Assembly (NCBI GenBank): GCA_018648945.1
Contig: JABGQJ010000336.1
Coordinates: 1 to 8,144 of the forward strand
DNA from: Victivallales bacterium
GTDB taxonomy: Bacteria; Verrucomicrobiota; Lentisphaeria; Oligosphaerales; Lenti-02
Direction: 5' to 3'
Length of the DNA stretch: 8,144 nucleotides
This document shows, piece after piece, positions 1 to 5,451 of this stretch. The notes beneath the pieces are model-generated. The model did not search any database, was not told the origin of the DNA, and saw only the letters and a list, made by a program, of their open reading frames with translations. Both the position numbers and the translations under genes were made by a program. The stretch's first letter is position 1. Each line of letters starts with the position of its first letter.

Positions 1-2
1 AG

Positions 3-356
3 ACCGCTCGCTGCACCATCCTCCCCGGAGACGCCGCCCTCTACGCTCTGTTCCCCTACCGGGTGACCGGGCTCGGCCTCGCGTCGCCCAAGACGGCGGC
101 ACTCGGGCGCGAACTTCGCTACGAGCTCAGTCTGCGAACAGATGGTGGAACACCGGACAGCCACGTATTCATCGTGGAGGTCCTCGGCCCCGACGGGGGA
201 CTCCGCCAGCACTACGCGGCCCAGTTGGTTGCCCCCAATGGGAAGGCCACCGGGACCATTCCCCTGGCCCTCAACGATCCCCCAGGCACGTGGACCATCC
301 GCGCCACAGACCGGGCCACCGGCACGGTTCGCACCGCCTCATTCACCGTCAACTGA
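3..356 (+). CDS. C-terminal end of a large protein with a beta-sandwich-like tail (partial)
   Basis: The frame is open to the left edge, so the start lies outside the window and the internal GTG at 63 is not a start. About 117 residues are visible, ending FTVN at a TGA. The tail alternates hydrophobic and polar residues (YELSLRT, HVFIVEVLGPDG, LALNDPPGTWTIRATD, TASFTVN), the pattern of an immunoglobulin/MG2-like beta-sandwich. Similar tails ('LNDP.GTWTIRATD..TG') close large exported or glycosidase-like proteins, for example those with beta-galactosidase-type domains, in Lentisphaerae-type bacteria; that is recalled from family style, not searched. No catalytic region is in view, so the activity is unknown. 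The coding call is secure (clean frame, good codon use); the parent family is a guess. Confidence 0.7.
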   Translation, partial: TARCTILPGDAALYALFPYRVTGLGLASPKTAALGRELRYELSLRTDGGTPDSHVFIVEVLGPDGGLRQHYAAQLVAPNGKATGTIPLALNDPPGTWTIRATDRATGTVRTASFTVN

Positions 357-420
357 ACGGCACGCATCGACTGTCAGACGGCTTCATGCCATGGAAACGG
401 GACCAATCGGGAGCAGAGAG

Positions 421-510
421 ATGGACGCACGACTAGCCAATGTGATGACTCTATTCGTCGCCCTTCTGACCACTTCCTGCAGCGACTTCCACGCTTCGGT
501 CAATGCCTAG
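421..510 (+). CDS. Possible 29-residue lipoprotein-like small ORF
   Basis: ATG at 421 follows a purine-rich stretch with GGGAG at 410-414, a fair ribosome binding site. The 29 residues begin MDARLANVMTLFVALLTTSC: a short charged start, a hydrophobic run, and a cysteine at residue 20 at the end of it, loosely like a lipoprotein signal. The lipobox is poor (TTS before Cys, no Leu at -3). It stops at TAG 508-510 after only nine more residues. It may be a tiny peptide, the surviving start of a broken lipoprotein gene, or chance. Its 3' end overlaps the minus-strand TPR remnant by a few bases. Confidence 0.25.
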   Translation: MDARLANVMTLFVALLTTSCSDFHASVNA

Positions 511-890
511 GCGCGGGAGAGGCGCTGGGGCACTTCGGGTTGCGGAGTTTGCCGAGGATTCGCTCGGATTGCTGGCGAAGCTCTGCCGCAAAGCGCTGCA
601 CCGGGTCGCTCGCCGGAATGCTCCGAAGGCGTGCCGGGGCCGCTTTCAGGGGGGGCGGGCTTCGGACATACGAGCGCGACGGGCAAGAAGATCGGCGAGG
701 GCATTGGTGTAGGCGCCAAGCCAGATCGTGTGGGTCGTGACGTCGGGATTCTGCTCGCGCAGCATGGCCAGTTCGTCCACAGCACGTCGGCAATGGCTCT
801 CGGCCTCGGGCCATCGCCGCAGCGCAATTGCGCCAGGAACTCCTCTGGCAGGTCATCCAGATTCCGCGATTCCTCGTCGGAGCTATGCAT
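500..890 (-). pseudogene. Frameshifted C-terminal remnant of a TPR-like protein
   Basis: No single frame is intact, but three minus-strand pieces join into one plausible protein end. Piece 1 (890 to about 821) reads ..LDDLPEEFLAQLR. Piece 2 (about 820 to 649) reads RRWPEAESHCRRAVDEL, then AMLREQNPD, then ALADLLARRARMSEARPP, with a stop at 646-648. Piece 3 (about 655 to 500) reads PPLKAAPARLRSIPASDPVQ, then FAAELRQQSERILGKL. The shift between pieces 2 and 3 falls on a run of seven C (minus strand, 649-655); one added C restores the frame. The other is near 815-824. The helix-turn-helix text with W.EAE, A...L and ALADLLARRARMSEA is TPR-like, as in the C-terminal parts of Ser/Thr kinase-TPR proteins of PVC bacteria. 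The frame of piece 2 also reads WPEELLASVSEFRERIGDA just upstream (883-950), which may belong to the same gene. It could be true decay or sequencing/assembly errors. Confidence 0.5.
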
Positions 891-1247
891 CGCCGATCCG
901 CTCCCGGAACTCGGATACACTGGCCAGCAGTTCCTCCGGCCACTTGAGTGATGAAGGACTCCTTGCCTTCGCCGCTGACATCCCTTCGGCCCGGGGGGCC
1001 ACTCCATACGCATTGCCTGGACCGCAGCGCGATCTGCCCCGGGCCGGCTGAAGAGCGGTACGCAGGTTCTGCACGGCGATGCGCACAACTGCGCAGTGGT
1101 TACACGATCACCATGGGCTGGGATGGCTTCCCACGCACGAACAGTGGTTGGCATCCCAACTGCATTGGACCTCTCCGAAGGCCGGGCCGCGAACACCGGA
1201 CGGACAATGGCAGCATCTGAACACTCCACATGGGAAAGCACTCAATC
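891..1247. other. Region with no convincing gene, upstream of the prepilin block
   Basis: Frames are open here on both strands because of high GC, but none shows a recognisable domain, a ribosome binding site with a sensible start, or steady protein-like composition. The left part (about 891-950, minus) may hold more of the broken TPR-like gene. The right part should carry the promoter of the first prepilin gene; the only candidate I can point to is the sigma-54-like site at 1149-1164. No clear sigma-70 -35/-10 pair was found. Confidence 0.5.
1149..1164 (+). promoter_or_regulatory. Possible sigma-54-type promoter (-24/-12) for the prepilin genes
   Basis: The sequence TGGCATCCCAACTGCA matches the TGGCAC-N5-TTGCA consensus with two mismatches. 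The key GG (1150-1151) and GC (1162-1163) pairs are exactly 10 bases apart. It lies about 84 bases before the prepilin ATG at 1248. Pilin genes are often sigma-54 dependent in other bacteria. It overlaps a small inverted repeat, GTTGG-CATC-CCAAC (1147-1160). A two-mismatch match can arise by chance in 8 kb, so this is only a candidate. Confidence 0.25.
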
Positions 1248-1904
1248 ATGAAACACCGAATCGCCCCCACCCATCGCTTCACTCTGATCGAATTGCTGGT
1301 GGTCATCGCCATCATCGCCATCCTGGCATCCATGCTCCTGCCGGCTCTCCAGCAGGCCCGAGCCAAGGCCCGAGCGATCAGCTGTACGAGCAATGTCAAG
1401 CAGATCATGCTCGGCTGGACCATGTATCTGGACGACAACAACGACACGTTCGTGCACCAATACAACAACCTCTCCGGGACCAGCTACTACAACGGCACCA
1501 GCGTTGTCACCACGTACGGCTGCTACCAGCCTCTGGTCCATCCCTACGTCGGTTCGCTGGATGTCTTCCGGTGCCCGGTCAGCGCCCGCACCAGCGAGGC
1601 CGATCAGTTCACCAACGACTACGCCATGTCCAGCTGGTACCACGGCAAGACCCGGAGCAGCATCTTTGGCGGCGGCGCTTATTCGCCTTCCGAGATGGGG
1701 CTTGTCCTGGACAGCAACAACCAGTGGATCGACTCGAACCGCGCGGCCCGCGTCTCCGCCCGTCACCTGGACCGGGCCAACATAGGCTACGTGGACGGCC
1801 ACTCCGATTCCCGCTTGGCTGCGGACATCAACACGGATCCGACCTTCCTCGGCTACACCGATGTCGGCAACTGGCAGACCTATGGAGCCGTGGCCCTGGA
1901 GTAG
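1248..1904 (+). CDS. Type II secretion/type IV pilus-like prepilin with H-X9-DG C-terminal domain
   Basis: The protein has 218 residues. It has a short leader, [10 protein letters not shown], then [16 protein letters not shown] at residues 11-26: the class III prepilin N-terminus with Glu at mature position 5, cut before Phe11 by prepilin peptidase. Residue -1 is Arg, not the usual Gly. The hydrophobic helix runs to about residue 34, followed by [18 protein letters not shown], the stretch typical of this family. Near the end is H173-X9-D183-G184 ([14 protein letters not shown]), the signature of the H-X9-DG prepilins common in Lentisphaerae and planctomycetes. It should sit in the inner membrane and be built into a pseudopilus or exported fibre. 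ATG 1248 is preferred over ATG 1230 because it gives a normal short leader with GGGA about 12 bases upstream; neither site is strong. It is first of three paralogous copies in a row; its precise role and cargo are unknown. Confidence 0.9.
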   Translation: MKHRIAPTHRFTLIELLVVIAIIAILASMLLPALQQARAKARAISCTSNVKQIMLGWTMYLDDNNDTFVHQYNNLSGTSYYNGTSVVTTYGCYQPLVHPYVGSLDVFRCPVSARTSEADQFTNDYAMSSWYHGKTRSSIFGGGAYSPSEMGLVLDSNNQWIDSNRAARVSARHLDRANIGYVDGHSDSRLAADINTDPTFLGYTDVGNWQTYGAVALE

Positions 1905-1953
1905 TTCGTCCGTCGCGGCAACAGAACCGGCACCAAGGGAAAGGAATGCGGGA

Positions 1954-2259
1954 ATGCATGGACACAACCACTTCACCCTCATCGAGCCCCTCATCGTGAT
2001 CGCCATCCTCGCCATCCCTGCGCTCATGCTCCTGCCCGCTCTCCGGCAGGCCCGGGGCAAGACCCGCCAAATCACTTGCACAGGCACTCGCAGTAGACCG
2101 GTCTGGAGCGAGCGGCTCGACCTCGCCATGTGCGACGACCACGTGGAATCCATGAAGCTGCCCAGCCTCGTTCCCGACTCCGACCACATGCCTCCAGCAA
2201 CCGTGTCTGGCAGGCCAGCGGTACCACGACGACCATGCCCTGAGCCTATGTCCCGCTGA
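1954..2259 (+). pseudogene. Decayed prepilin copy, truncated at about 101 residues
   Basis: ATG 1954 has AAGGA at 1940-1944, so the start is well supported. The N-terminus MHGHNH then [18 protein letters not shown] is clearly a prepilin, with Glu at mature position 5, followed by [19 protein letters not shown] like its neighbours. Two prolines stand inside the membrane helix (LIEPL for LIELL, AIPALM for AILASM), which should damage it. After about residue 45 the text drifts ([17 protein letters not shown] aligns in position with [14 protein letters not shown] of the upstream copy), and it stops at 2257-2259 with no H-X9-DG motif, less than half the length of the intact copies. In another frame, 2199-2282 reads NRVWQASG and, past a stop, [12 protein letters not shown], which looks like the missing next part of a pilin. 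This supports a frameshifted relic. A short, still expressed pilin is possible but less likely. Confidence 0.7.
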
Positions 2260-2319
2260 CTGGCCAGTTCGTGCCGATCTGATCACTCGGCCCAACCCCC
2301 AGCGGAAGGCCCGGAAACC

Positions 2320-2952
2320 ATGCGTACATGCCCCGTTCTCAAGAAGTCATTCACCCTCATCGAGCTTCTCGTCGTCATCGCCATCATCGCCATTCTCGCG
2401 GCGATGCTTCTGCCAGCCCTCCAGCAGGCGAGGGAAAAAGCTCGAGCCATCAGTTGCACCAACAATCTCAAGCAGTTCGGCCTTGCGTTCGCGATGTACT
2501 CCGACGACAACGAGAGGTTCCCCACCCGTTGCGGCACGTATAACATGCCTGCCTCCGGCGGACGGCAGTGCTGGATGTACCTCATGTATTCCTACGTCGG
2601 CAACAGCGTCGATGTCTACGAGTGCCCCAGCTCCAGCGGCGGCGCTCCGGATAGCGGCAACTACGACTCCTGGAACTTGCCCACCGATGTGAGTGCCTGG
2701 AAGGGCAGCTATGGCATTCCCTGCGACACCATGAACAACTACACCATGACCTCCATCGTGCTGCCCTCCTCGACCATCGGGCTGGGGGAGGTGTCCGAAA
2801 CCGGGTGGGCGTTCCAGAAGCGCCCATGGGGAAGCTGCGCTCCATACATGACTGCCCGCCACAACGGCCAATTCAACGCCATGTTCTTCGATGGTCATGT
2901 GGACTCCTTCCCCGAAAGCAGGGTCATGGACAGCACGCTCCACGGCCAATAG
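2320..2952 (+). CDS. Type II secretion/type IV pilus-like prepilin with H-X9-DG C-terminal domain
   Basis: The protein has 210 residues. Its leader is [10 protein letters not shown], then [16 protein letters not shown] at residues 11-26 with Glu at mature position 5; the expected prepilin peptidase cut is Ser10|Phe11, again without Gly at -1. [18 protein letters not shown] and [17 protein letters not shown] follow, the typical linker and first mature helix end. The motif H181-X9-D191-G192 ([14 protein letters not shown]) closes the globular domain. Cys71, Cys84, Cys102, Cys135 and Cys173 could form disulfides outside the membrane. GGAAGG at 2304-2309, ten bases before ATG 2320, supports the start. 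It is intact and very close in its first 50 residues to the upstream copy, while the rest differs strongly, as expected for paralogs with different surface roles. It sits 53 bases before the next gene on the same strand and may share its transcript. Confidence 0.92.
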   Translation: MRTCPVLKKSFTLIELLVVIAIIAILAAMLLPALQQAREKARAISCTNNLKQFGLAFAMYSDDNERFPTRCGTYNMPASGGRQCWMYLMYSYVGNSVDVYECPSSSGGAPDSGNYDSWNLPTDVSAWKGSYGIPCDTMNNYTMTSIVLPSSTIGLGEVSETGWAFQKRPWGSCAPYMTARHNGQFNAMFFDGHVDSFPESRVMDSTLHGQ

Positions 2953-2993
2953 ACAGTCCTCCAGGACCGTTCCGCACCGCATCTCCCAGCCAC

Positions 2994-2998
2994 AGGAG
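2994..2998 (+). promoter_or_regulatory. Ribosome binding site AGGAG deciding the start at 3006
   Basis: AGGAG lies seven bases before ATG 3006. The same frame is open far upstream (to 2805, inside the preceding prepilin gene), but only the ATG at 3006 has this site, and it places a hydrophobic signal sequence at the very N-terminus. Confidence 0.8.
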
Positions 2999-3005
2999 CA
3001 GGAAC

Positions 3006-4130
3006 ATGCATTCGCCCTCCCACGCCTCACCGCCACTGCTCCTGTTGCTGGTCTTCGTGTGTTCGCTCTGTCCGGCGAGCATGGGCAGAACCCCGCCCCG
3101 CCCGCCTCCTCGCCAGCCTCAGTCTCGCACGAGCTCCCGCTGGCGACCACGGTCGACCACCACAGCACGCCCCAAACTGCCCTCCGAGCCGATCAGTCCG
3201 GAGTTCGGTCCCAAATCCACCGAGGGCAGGGAGATCCCGACCGACTTCGGCTCCCTCACCTATGGCTTCGTCCTCCGGAATGGCGAGGATCTGCCGCCGC
3301 CCTTCGACTTCTCGATTCGGGACGGGAGGATCTGGCTCAACGGCGAAGCCATCTGCGAAGTGGACGATGCCGATGCGCCGGCAGCGGACTTGCCCTTCGA
3401 CAGATGGCAGGAGGTCGGCGAGACTCCATTGCTCGCCAGGTACCGGGTTGCTTTGGCGGACTACGGTCTGCTGGTGCTTGAGCCGGGCGAGAAGCCGTGC
3501 CTGGTGGACCGCCCCGACTCCCTGGACGCTCTCGTCGTCCTCGTGGGAAACGCATCCGCGGACCAGAAACTGCGGGAGCTGGAGGAACTGATGAGCGACG
3601 GTGCCAGGGGAGTGGACTGGGCATCGGTGGTGGCGACGCTCACCCCTTCACCAGGCCTCAACAAGCGCCTGGATCTGGCAGTATCGTGCGTGGAGTCGAT
3701 GACGGGACAGAGGAGAACGGGGCGGCGGGTTCTCCTGGTCAGTGGGCTGTGTCTGACCATCCTTGCCCTCGGGGGGCTGTTTCTCTTCCGCCCCGCGTTC
3801 CGCGATCCCCTGCCGGTCGGCGAGGTGGCGTCGAGAACGGCTCTTGTCTGCGTCGGCCTGCTGGCCGCGCTGAACCTCTACGATCTGGTAGCTACCATGC
3901 AGACGTGTGTCCCCGGTGGGGTCATCGAGCTCAACCCGCTCGCCAAGAGAATGCTGGGCACTCCCCTGCTGCTACCCCTGAGCAAGCTCGGTGCGGTCGG
4001 TGGGGGGTGCGCCATCATCTGGCGATTCCGTCAACGGAGAGTGGCTGTCGTGGGCGCCTGGTGGCTGAGCATGGCCTACACCGTGGTGGTGTTCCATTGG
4101 ACCGTATGCCAGTACGTCCTCCTGGTCTGA
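3006..4130 (+). CDS. Exported-domain protein with four-helix DUF5658-like C-terminal membrane domain
   Basis: The protein has 374 residues. Residues 1-26 form a signal-like segment (PPLLLLLVFVCSLCPAS). Residues 28-70 are rich in Pro, Arg, Ser and Thr, probably an unstructured linker. Residues 75-235 are a soluble domain containing YGFVLRNGEDLPPPFDFSIR and DGRIWLNG; similar 'YGF.l.ng.y.pPP....RDGRi.lNG' text occurs in PVC proteins of unknown function. Helices follow at about 241-263, 276-298, 318-338 and 346-372. The last three carry ALNLYDLVATM, then VIELNPLAKRML, then LLPLSKLGAV: the N..D...T / E-NP / K pattern of DUF5658-type membrane domains. The N-terminal half should lie outside the cytoplasm. 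No enzyme motif is visible and the function is unknown. It follows the second prepilin by 53 bases, so it may be co-transcribed, but a link to pilus work is only inference. Confidence 0.82.
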   Translation: MHSPSHASPPLLLLLVFVCSLCPASMGRTPPRPPPRQPQSRTSSRWRPRSTTTARPKLPSEPISPEFGPKSTEGREIPTDFGSLTYGFVLRNGEDLPPPFDFSIRDGRIWLNGEAICEVDDADAPAADLPFDRWQEVGETPLLARYRVALADYGLLVLEPGEKPCLVDRPDSLDALVVLVGNASADQKLRELEELMSDGARGVDWASVVATLTPSPGLNKRLDLAVSCVESMTGQRRTGRRVLLVSGLCLTILALGGLFLFRPAFRDPLPVGEVASRTALVCVGLLAALNLYDLVATMQTCVPGGVIELNPLAKRMLGTPLLLPLSKLGAVGGGCAIIWRFRQRRVAVVGAWWLSMAYTVVVFHWTVCQYVLLV

Positions 4131-4198
4131 CCTGGCGGATCCCTGCCGTCGCGTTGCCTCCCCAGTGAGGCCCCATGCTGCCCGACTACAGGTGGACT

Positions 4199-4210
4199 GC
4201 GGCCGGCCGC
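4199..4210. repeat. Perfect 12-base palindrome GCGGCCGGCCGC
   Basis: GCGGCCGGCCGC reads the same on both strands. It lies 69 bases after the stop of the DUF5658-like gene, with no T-tract, so it is not a typical terminator. GC-rich palindromes of this size are not rare at this base composition; the function is unknown. Confidence 0.4.
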
Positions 4211-4229
4211 TCCCGCCTCTCCTGAATCC

Positions 4230-4292
4230 CCTCCGTTTCATCAGGTGGTAGCAGGCCATCTCCCGGGCGTACCGGACTCTCGCCGCACGCAT
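4230..4292 (-). pseudogene. Likely N-terminal relic of a REP-associated (Y1/IS200-like) transposase
   Basis: On the minus strand, AGGAGG (4301-4306) stands eight bases before ATG 4292, the best ribosome binding site in the window. The first residues read MRAARVRYAREMACYHLMKR. The pattern M-R-x-A-R, then YHLM.R, is that of the start of REP-associated tyrosine transposases, whose first strand carries YH.M.R before the HUH domain. After about residue 20 the frame becomes Gly/Arg-rich and matches nothing I know. It stays open to 3972 but there runs antisense to the DUF5658-like gene. No HUH motif or catalytic Tyr follows. I read it as the 5' end of a transposase gene cut off by deletion. A short leader peptide or chance likeness is the alternative; only about 20 residues support the call. 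Confidence 0.4.
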
Positions 4293-4300
4293 CGTGCCGT

Positions 4301-4306
4301 CCTCCT
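4301..4306 (-). promoter_or_regulatory. Perfect AGGAGG ribosome binding site of the transposase relic
   Basis: AGGAGG on the minus strand (CCTCCT on plus), eight bases upstream of ATG 4292. A full consensus site with ideal spacing in otherwise gene-free DNA shows that a real gene once began here, or that a very short one still does. Confidence 0.55.
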
Positions 4307-4383
4307 GTTGTTTTGCCGGCAGGCCCCCCCCTCGGACCAAGCCTAGCCAGGCAACGCCTTATCGTTTCCTCTTCCTACCCCCC

Positions 4384-4439
4384 CCACGGGTTTGCACCCG
4401 TGGCTACTATGTACCGCCCCTCTGCGAGGGCTCCGGAGC
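4384..4439. repeat. REP-like element: two hairpins and a palindrome
   Basis: The first part is a perfect stem-loop, CCACGGGT-TTGC-ACCCGTGG (4384-4403). A spacer CTACTATGTACCG is followed by CCCTC-TGC-GAGGG (4418-4430) and then the palindrome GCTCCGGAGC (4430-4439). This layout (a strong GC hairpin, a short spacer, a second inverted repeat, in intergenic DNA) is that of repetitive extragenic palindromes moved by REP-associated transposases. A presumed relic of such a transposase starts 92 bases away, which fits a REPtron. Only one copy lies in this window, so its repeated nature is not shown here. It could also work as a bidirectional terminator or RNA-stabilising structure, though there is no T-tract. 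Confidence 0.55.
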
Positions 4440-4537
4440 TTCTTCCCCGAGTCCCAACTCGTTGCCCCAGACTTGCCTTAGACGTGTAGCGATAGGCTGT
4501 ATGAAGCGAAGCCAGGGACTGGCCGCGCGACTCCCGC

Positions 4538-5335
4538 CTAGCCAGAGGCGCCGATGTCGTGATTCTGCGCCCAGTCTGGGTAGTAGTTCTGCAACTCGCA
4601 ACCGGGCAGTGGCGCGCCCAGCGTCTGGGGGGGCACGCGCATGGGGCACGGCAGGTCCCGCAGTTCGGCCAGGACGAAGCGCAGGCCGCAGCGGCGGATC
4701 ACTCGCGCCGAGGGCACATTCCAGGGGGCCGTGGTCGCGATGACCAGACCATCTTGATCCAGAATCCAGCGTTCGGCTGTCTCGAACACGGCTCGGCCCA
4801 ACCCCTTCGCCTTGGCGCCCGGCAAGACATCCAGACCAATCTCCCAGGTCCCCTCGCCGCGCTCCCAAACCACGGAATGGGCGACGACATGGCCGTCCTC
4901 GACCACTCCAAAAGACGCGCATTTCCCCTTCGGCATCGAGTGCCAGAAGCGCTCCGGATCAAGAGTATCCTGTTCGGCTTTCCCGAGGGGCTGCACGCGT
5001 GGATCGGCCTCCGGATCGAGGGTGGTGGCATCCCCGGCGTAGCACCAGGTTGGCCCCCAGACCCCGACCCCATCCGGCAGCGTGAATCGGGCAAGCTCAT
5101 AGGTGCCGAAGGGCGAGAAGAGCTCTGCGGGCGTCAGTTGCGCCACGGCGCGCCGGGCTGCTCCCTGCCAGGCATCGCGCACGCAGAGAAGCACGCCGCG
5201 CCCTTCGTGCCAGGCTCGCAGAGCAAAGCCATCCGCCGGGGCGGGCACCACCCGAATACCAGATGCCGGGCAGGATGGCGCGATGCCATCGCGGGCTTCC
5301 ACCCAGGTGAGGAATCGTCGTCGGAGATTGGACAT
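4538..5335 (-). CDS. GNAT family N-acetyltransferase with N-terminal extension
   Basis: The protein has 265 residues. The start is ATG 5335 with GGAGG (5343-5347) seven bases upstream; the same frame is open further up, over the esterase gene, but without a better site. Residues about 137-222 form the GNAT fold: SFGVVEDGHVVAHSVVW (strands 2-3), EIGLDVLPGAKAKGLGRAVF (165-184) with the acetyl-CoA pyrophosphate loop K-A-K-G-L-G (motif A), and APWNVPSARVIRRCGLRFV (203-221), the motif B region with N..S....R.CGLRF. The first 130 residues are not part of the core fold; they contain LFSPFGTYELARFTLPDG and GVWGPTWCYAGDA and may bind the acceptor. GNAT enzymes move an acetyl group from acetyl-CoA to an amine; the acceptor cannot be told here. 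It is cytoplasmic, with no signal. It is divergent from the esterase gene, 116 bases apart. Confidence 0.87.
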   Translation of the reverse strand: MSNLRRRFLTWVEARDGIAPSCPASGIRVVPAPADGFALRAWHEGRGVLLCVRDAWQGAARRAVAQLTPAELFSPFGTYELARFTLPDGVGVWGPTWCYAGDATTLDPEADPRVQPLGKAEQDTLDPERFWHSMPKGKCASFGVVEDGHVVAHSVVWERGEGTWEIGLDVLPGAKAKGLGRAVFETAERWILDQDGLVIATTAPWNVPSARVIRRCGLRFVLAELRDLPCPMRVPPQTLGAPLPGCELQNYYPDWAQNHDIGASG

Positions 5336-5342
5336 CAGCGTG

Positions 5343-5347
5343 CCTCC
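5343..5347 (-). promoter_or_regulatory. Ribosome binding site GGAGG deciding the acetyltransferase start
   Basis: GGAGG on the minus strand, seven bases before ATG 5335. It fixes the start against the much longer open frame that reaches 5635 and would overlap the divergent esterase gene. Confidence 0.8.
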
Positions 5348-5441
5348 GGTGGGGGAGCCAAGGAAGAGGGCCGCGCGCGACACGTGTGGCCGGGGAGCTG
5401 TTGAGAGGGCAGATTGCACAGAGTCCTTCAGTACATGAACT

Positions 5442-5446
5442 GGAGA
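5442..5446 (+). promoter_or_regulatory. Ribosome binding site GGAGA deciding the esterase start
   Basis: GGAGA ends five bases before ATG 5452. The frame is open back to 5386, but only the start at 5452 gives a signal peptide at the N-terminus. Confidence 0.65.
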
Positions 5447-5451
5447 CGAGT

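Larger units (their letters stand above)
4131..4537. other. Non-coding stretch with transposase relic and REP-like hairpins
   Basis: This 407-base gap lies between the 3' ends of the DUF5658-like gene (plus) and the acetyltransferase gene (minus), so it carries no promoter for either. It holds the 12-base palindrome, the transposase start with its ribosome binding site, two C-runs of eight or more (from 4324 and 4378), and the REP-like hairpins. Open frames here are low-complexity and Pro/Arg-rich, with no domain. It looks like a site that received mobile DNA and has decayed. Confidence 0.6.
5336..5451. promoter_or_regulatory. Divergent promoter region of acetyltransferase and esterase
   Basis: These 116 bases separate two start codons facing away from each other, so both promoters should lie here or within the gene ends. 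I find no good -35/-10 pair for either direction. The perfect palindrome ACACGTGT (5380-5387) near the middle could be an operator half or chance. Confidence 0.4.

Noticed and set aside
507..1241. Minus-strand open frame of 244 codons read as one intact protein
   Set aside because: Only the short part LDDLPEEFLAQLR fits a protein; the TPR-like text continues in other frames, so it is treated as a frameshifted remnant.
1079..1999. Plus-strand open frame of 306 codons spanning the first prepilin
   Set aside because: It overlaps the prepilin in another frame; its translation is His/Arg/Gln/Pro-rich without domains. Only the first 57 codons lie outside the prepilin and show nothing.
1945..1999. 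Alternative starts ATG 1946 and 1958 giving a Ser/Thr/Pro-rich peptide
   Set aside because: They are in a frame that stops at once; the ATG at 1954 yields the prepilin N-terminus and shares the same AAGGA site.
1242..2189. Minus-strand open frame of 315 codons opposite the prepilins
   Set aside because: Antisense shadow caused by high GC; the sense strand has clear prepilin motifs.
2956..2967. GTCCT-CC-AGGAC as a terminator after the second prepilin
   Set aside because: The loop would be only two bases, there is no T-tract, and it lies just before the ribosome binding site of the next gene.
2347..3168. Minus-strand open frame of 273 codons opposite the second prepilin
   Set aside because: Antisense shadow with no domain and no ribosome binding site; the sense gene has the full prepilin and H-X9-DG motifs.
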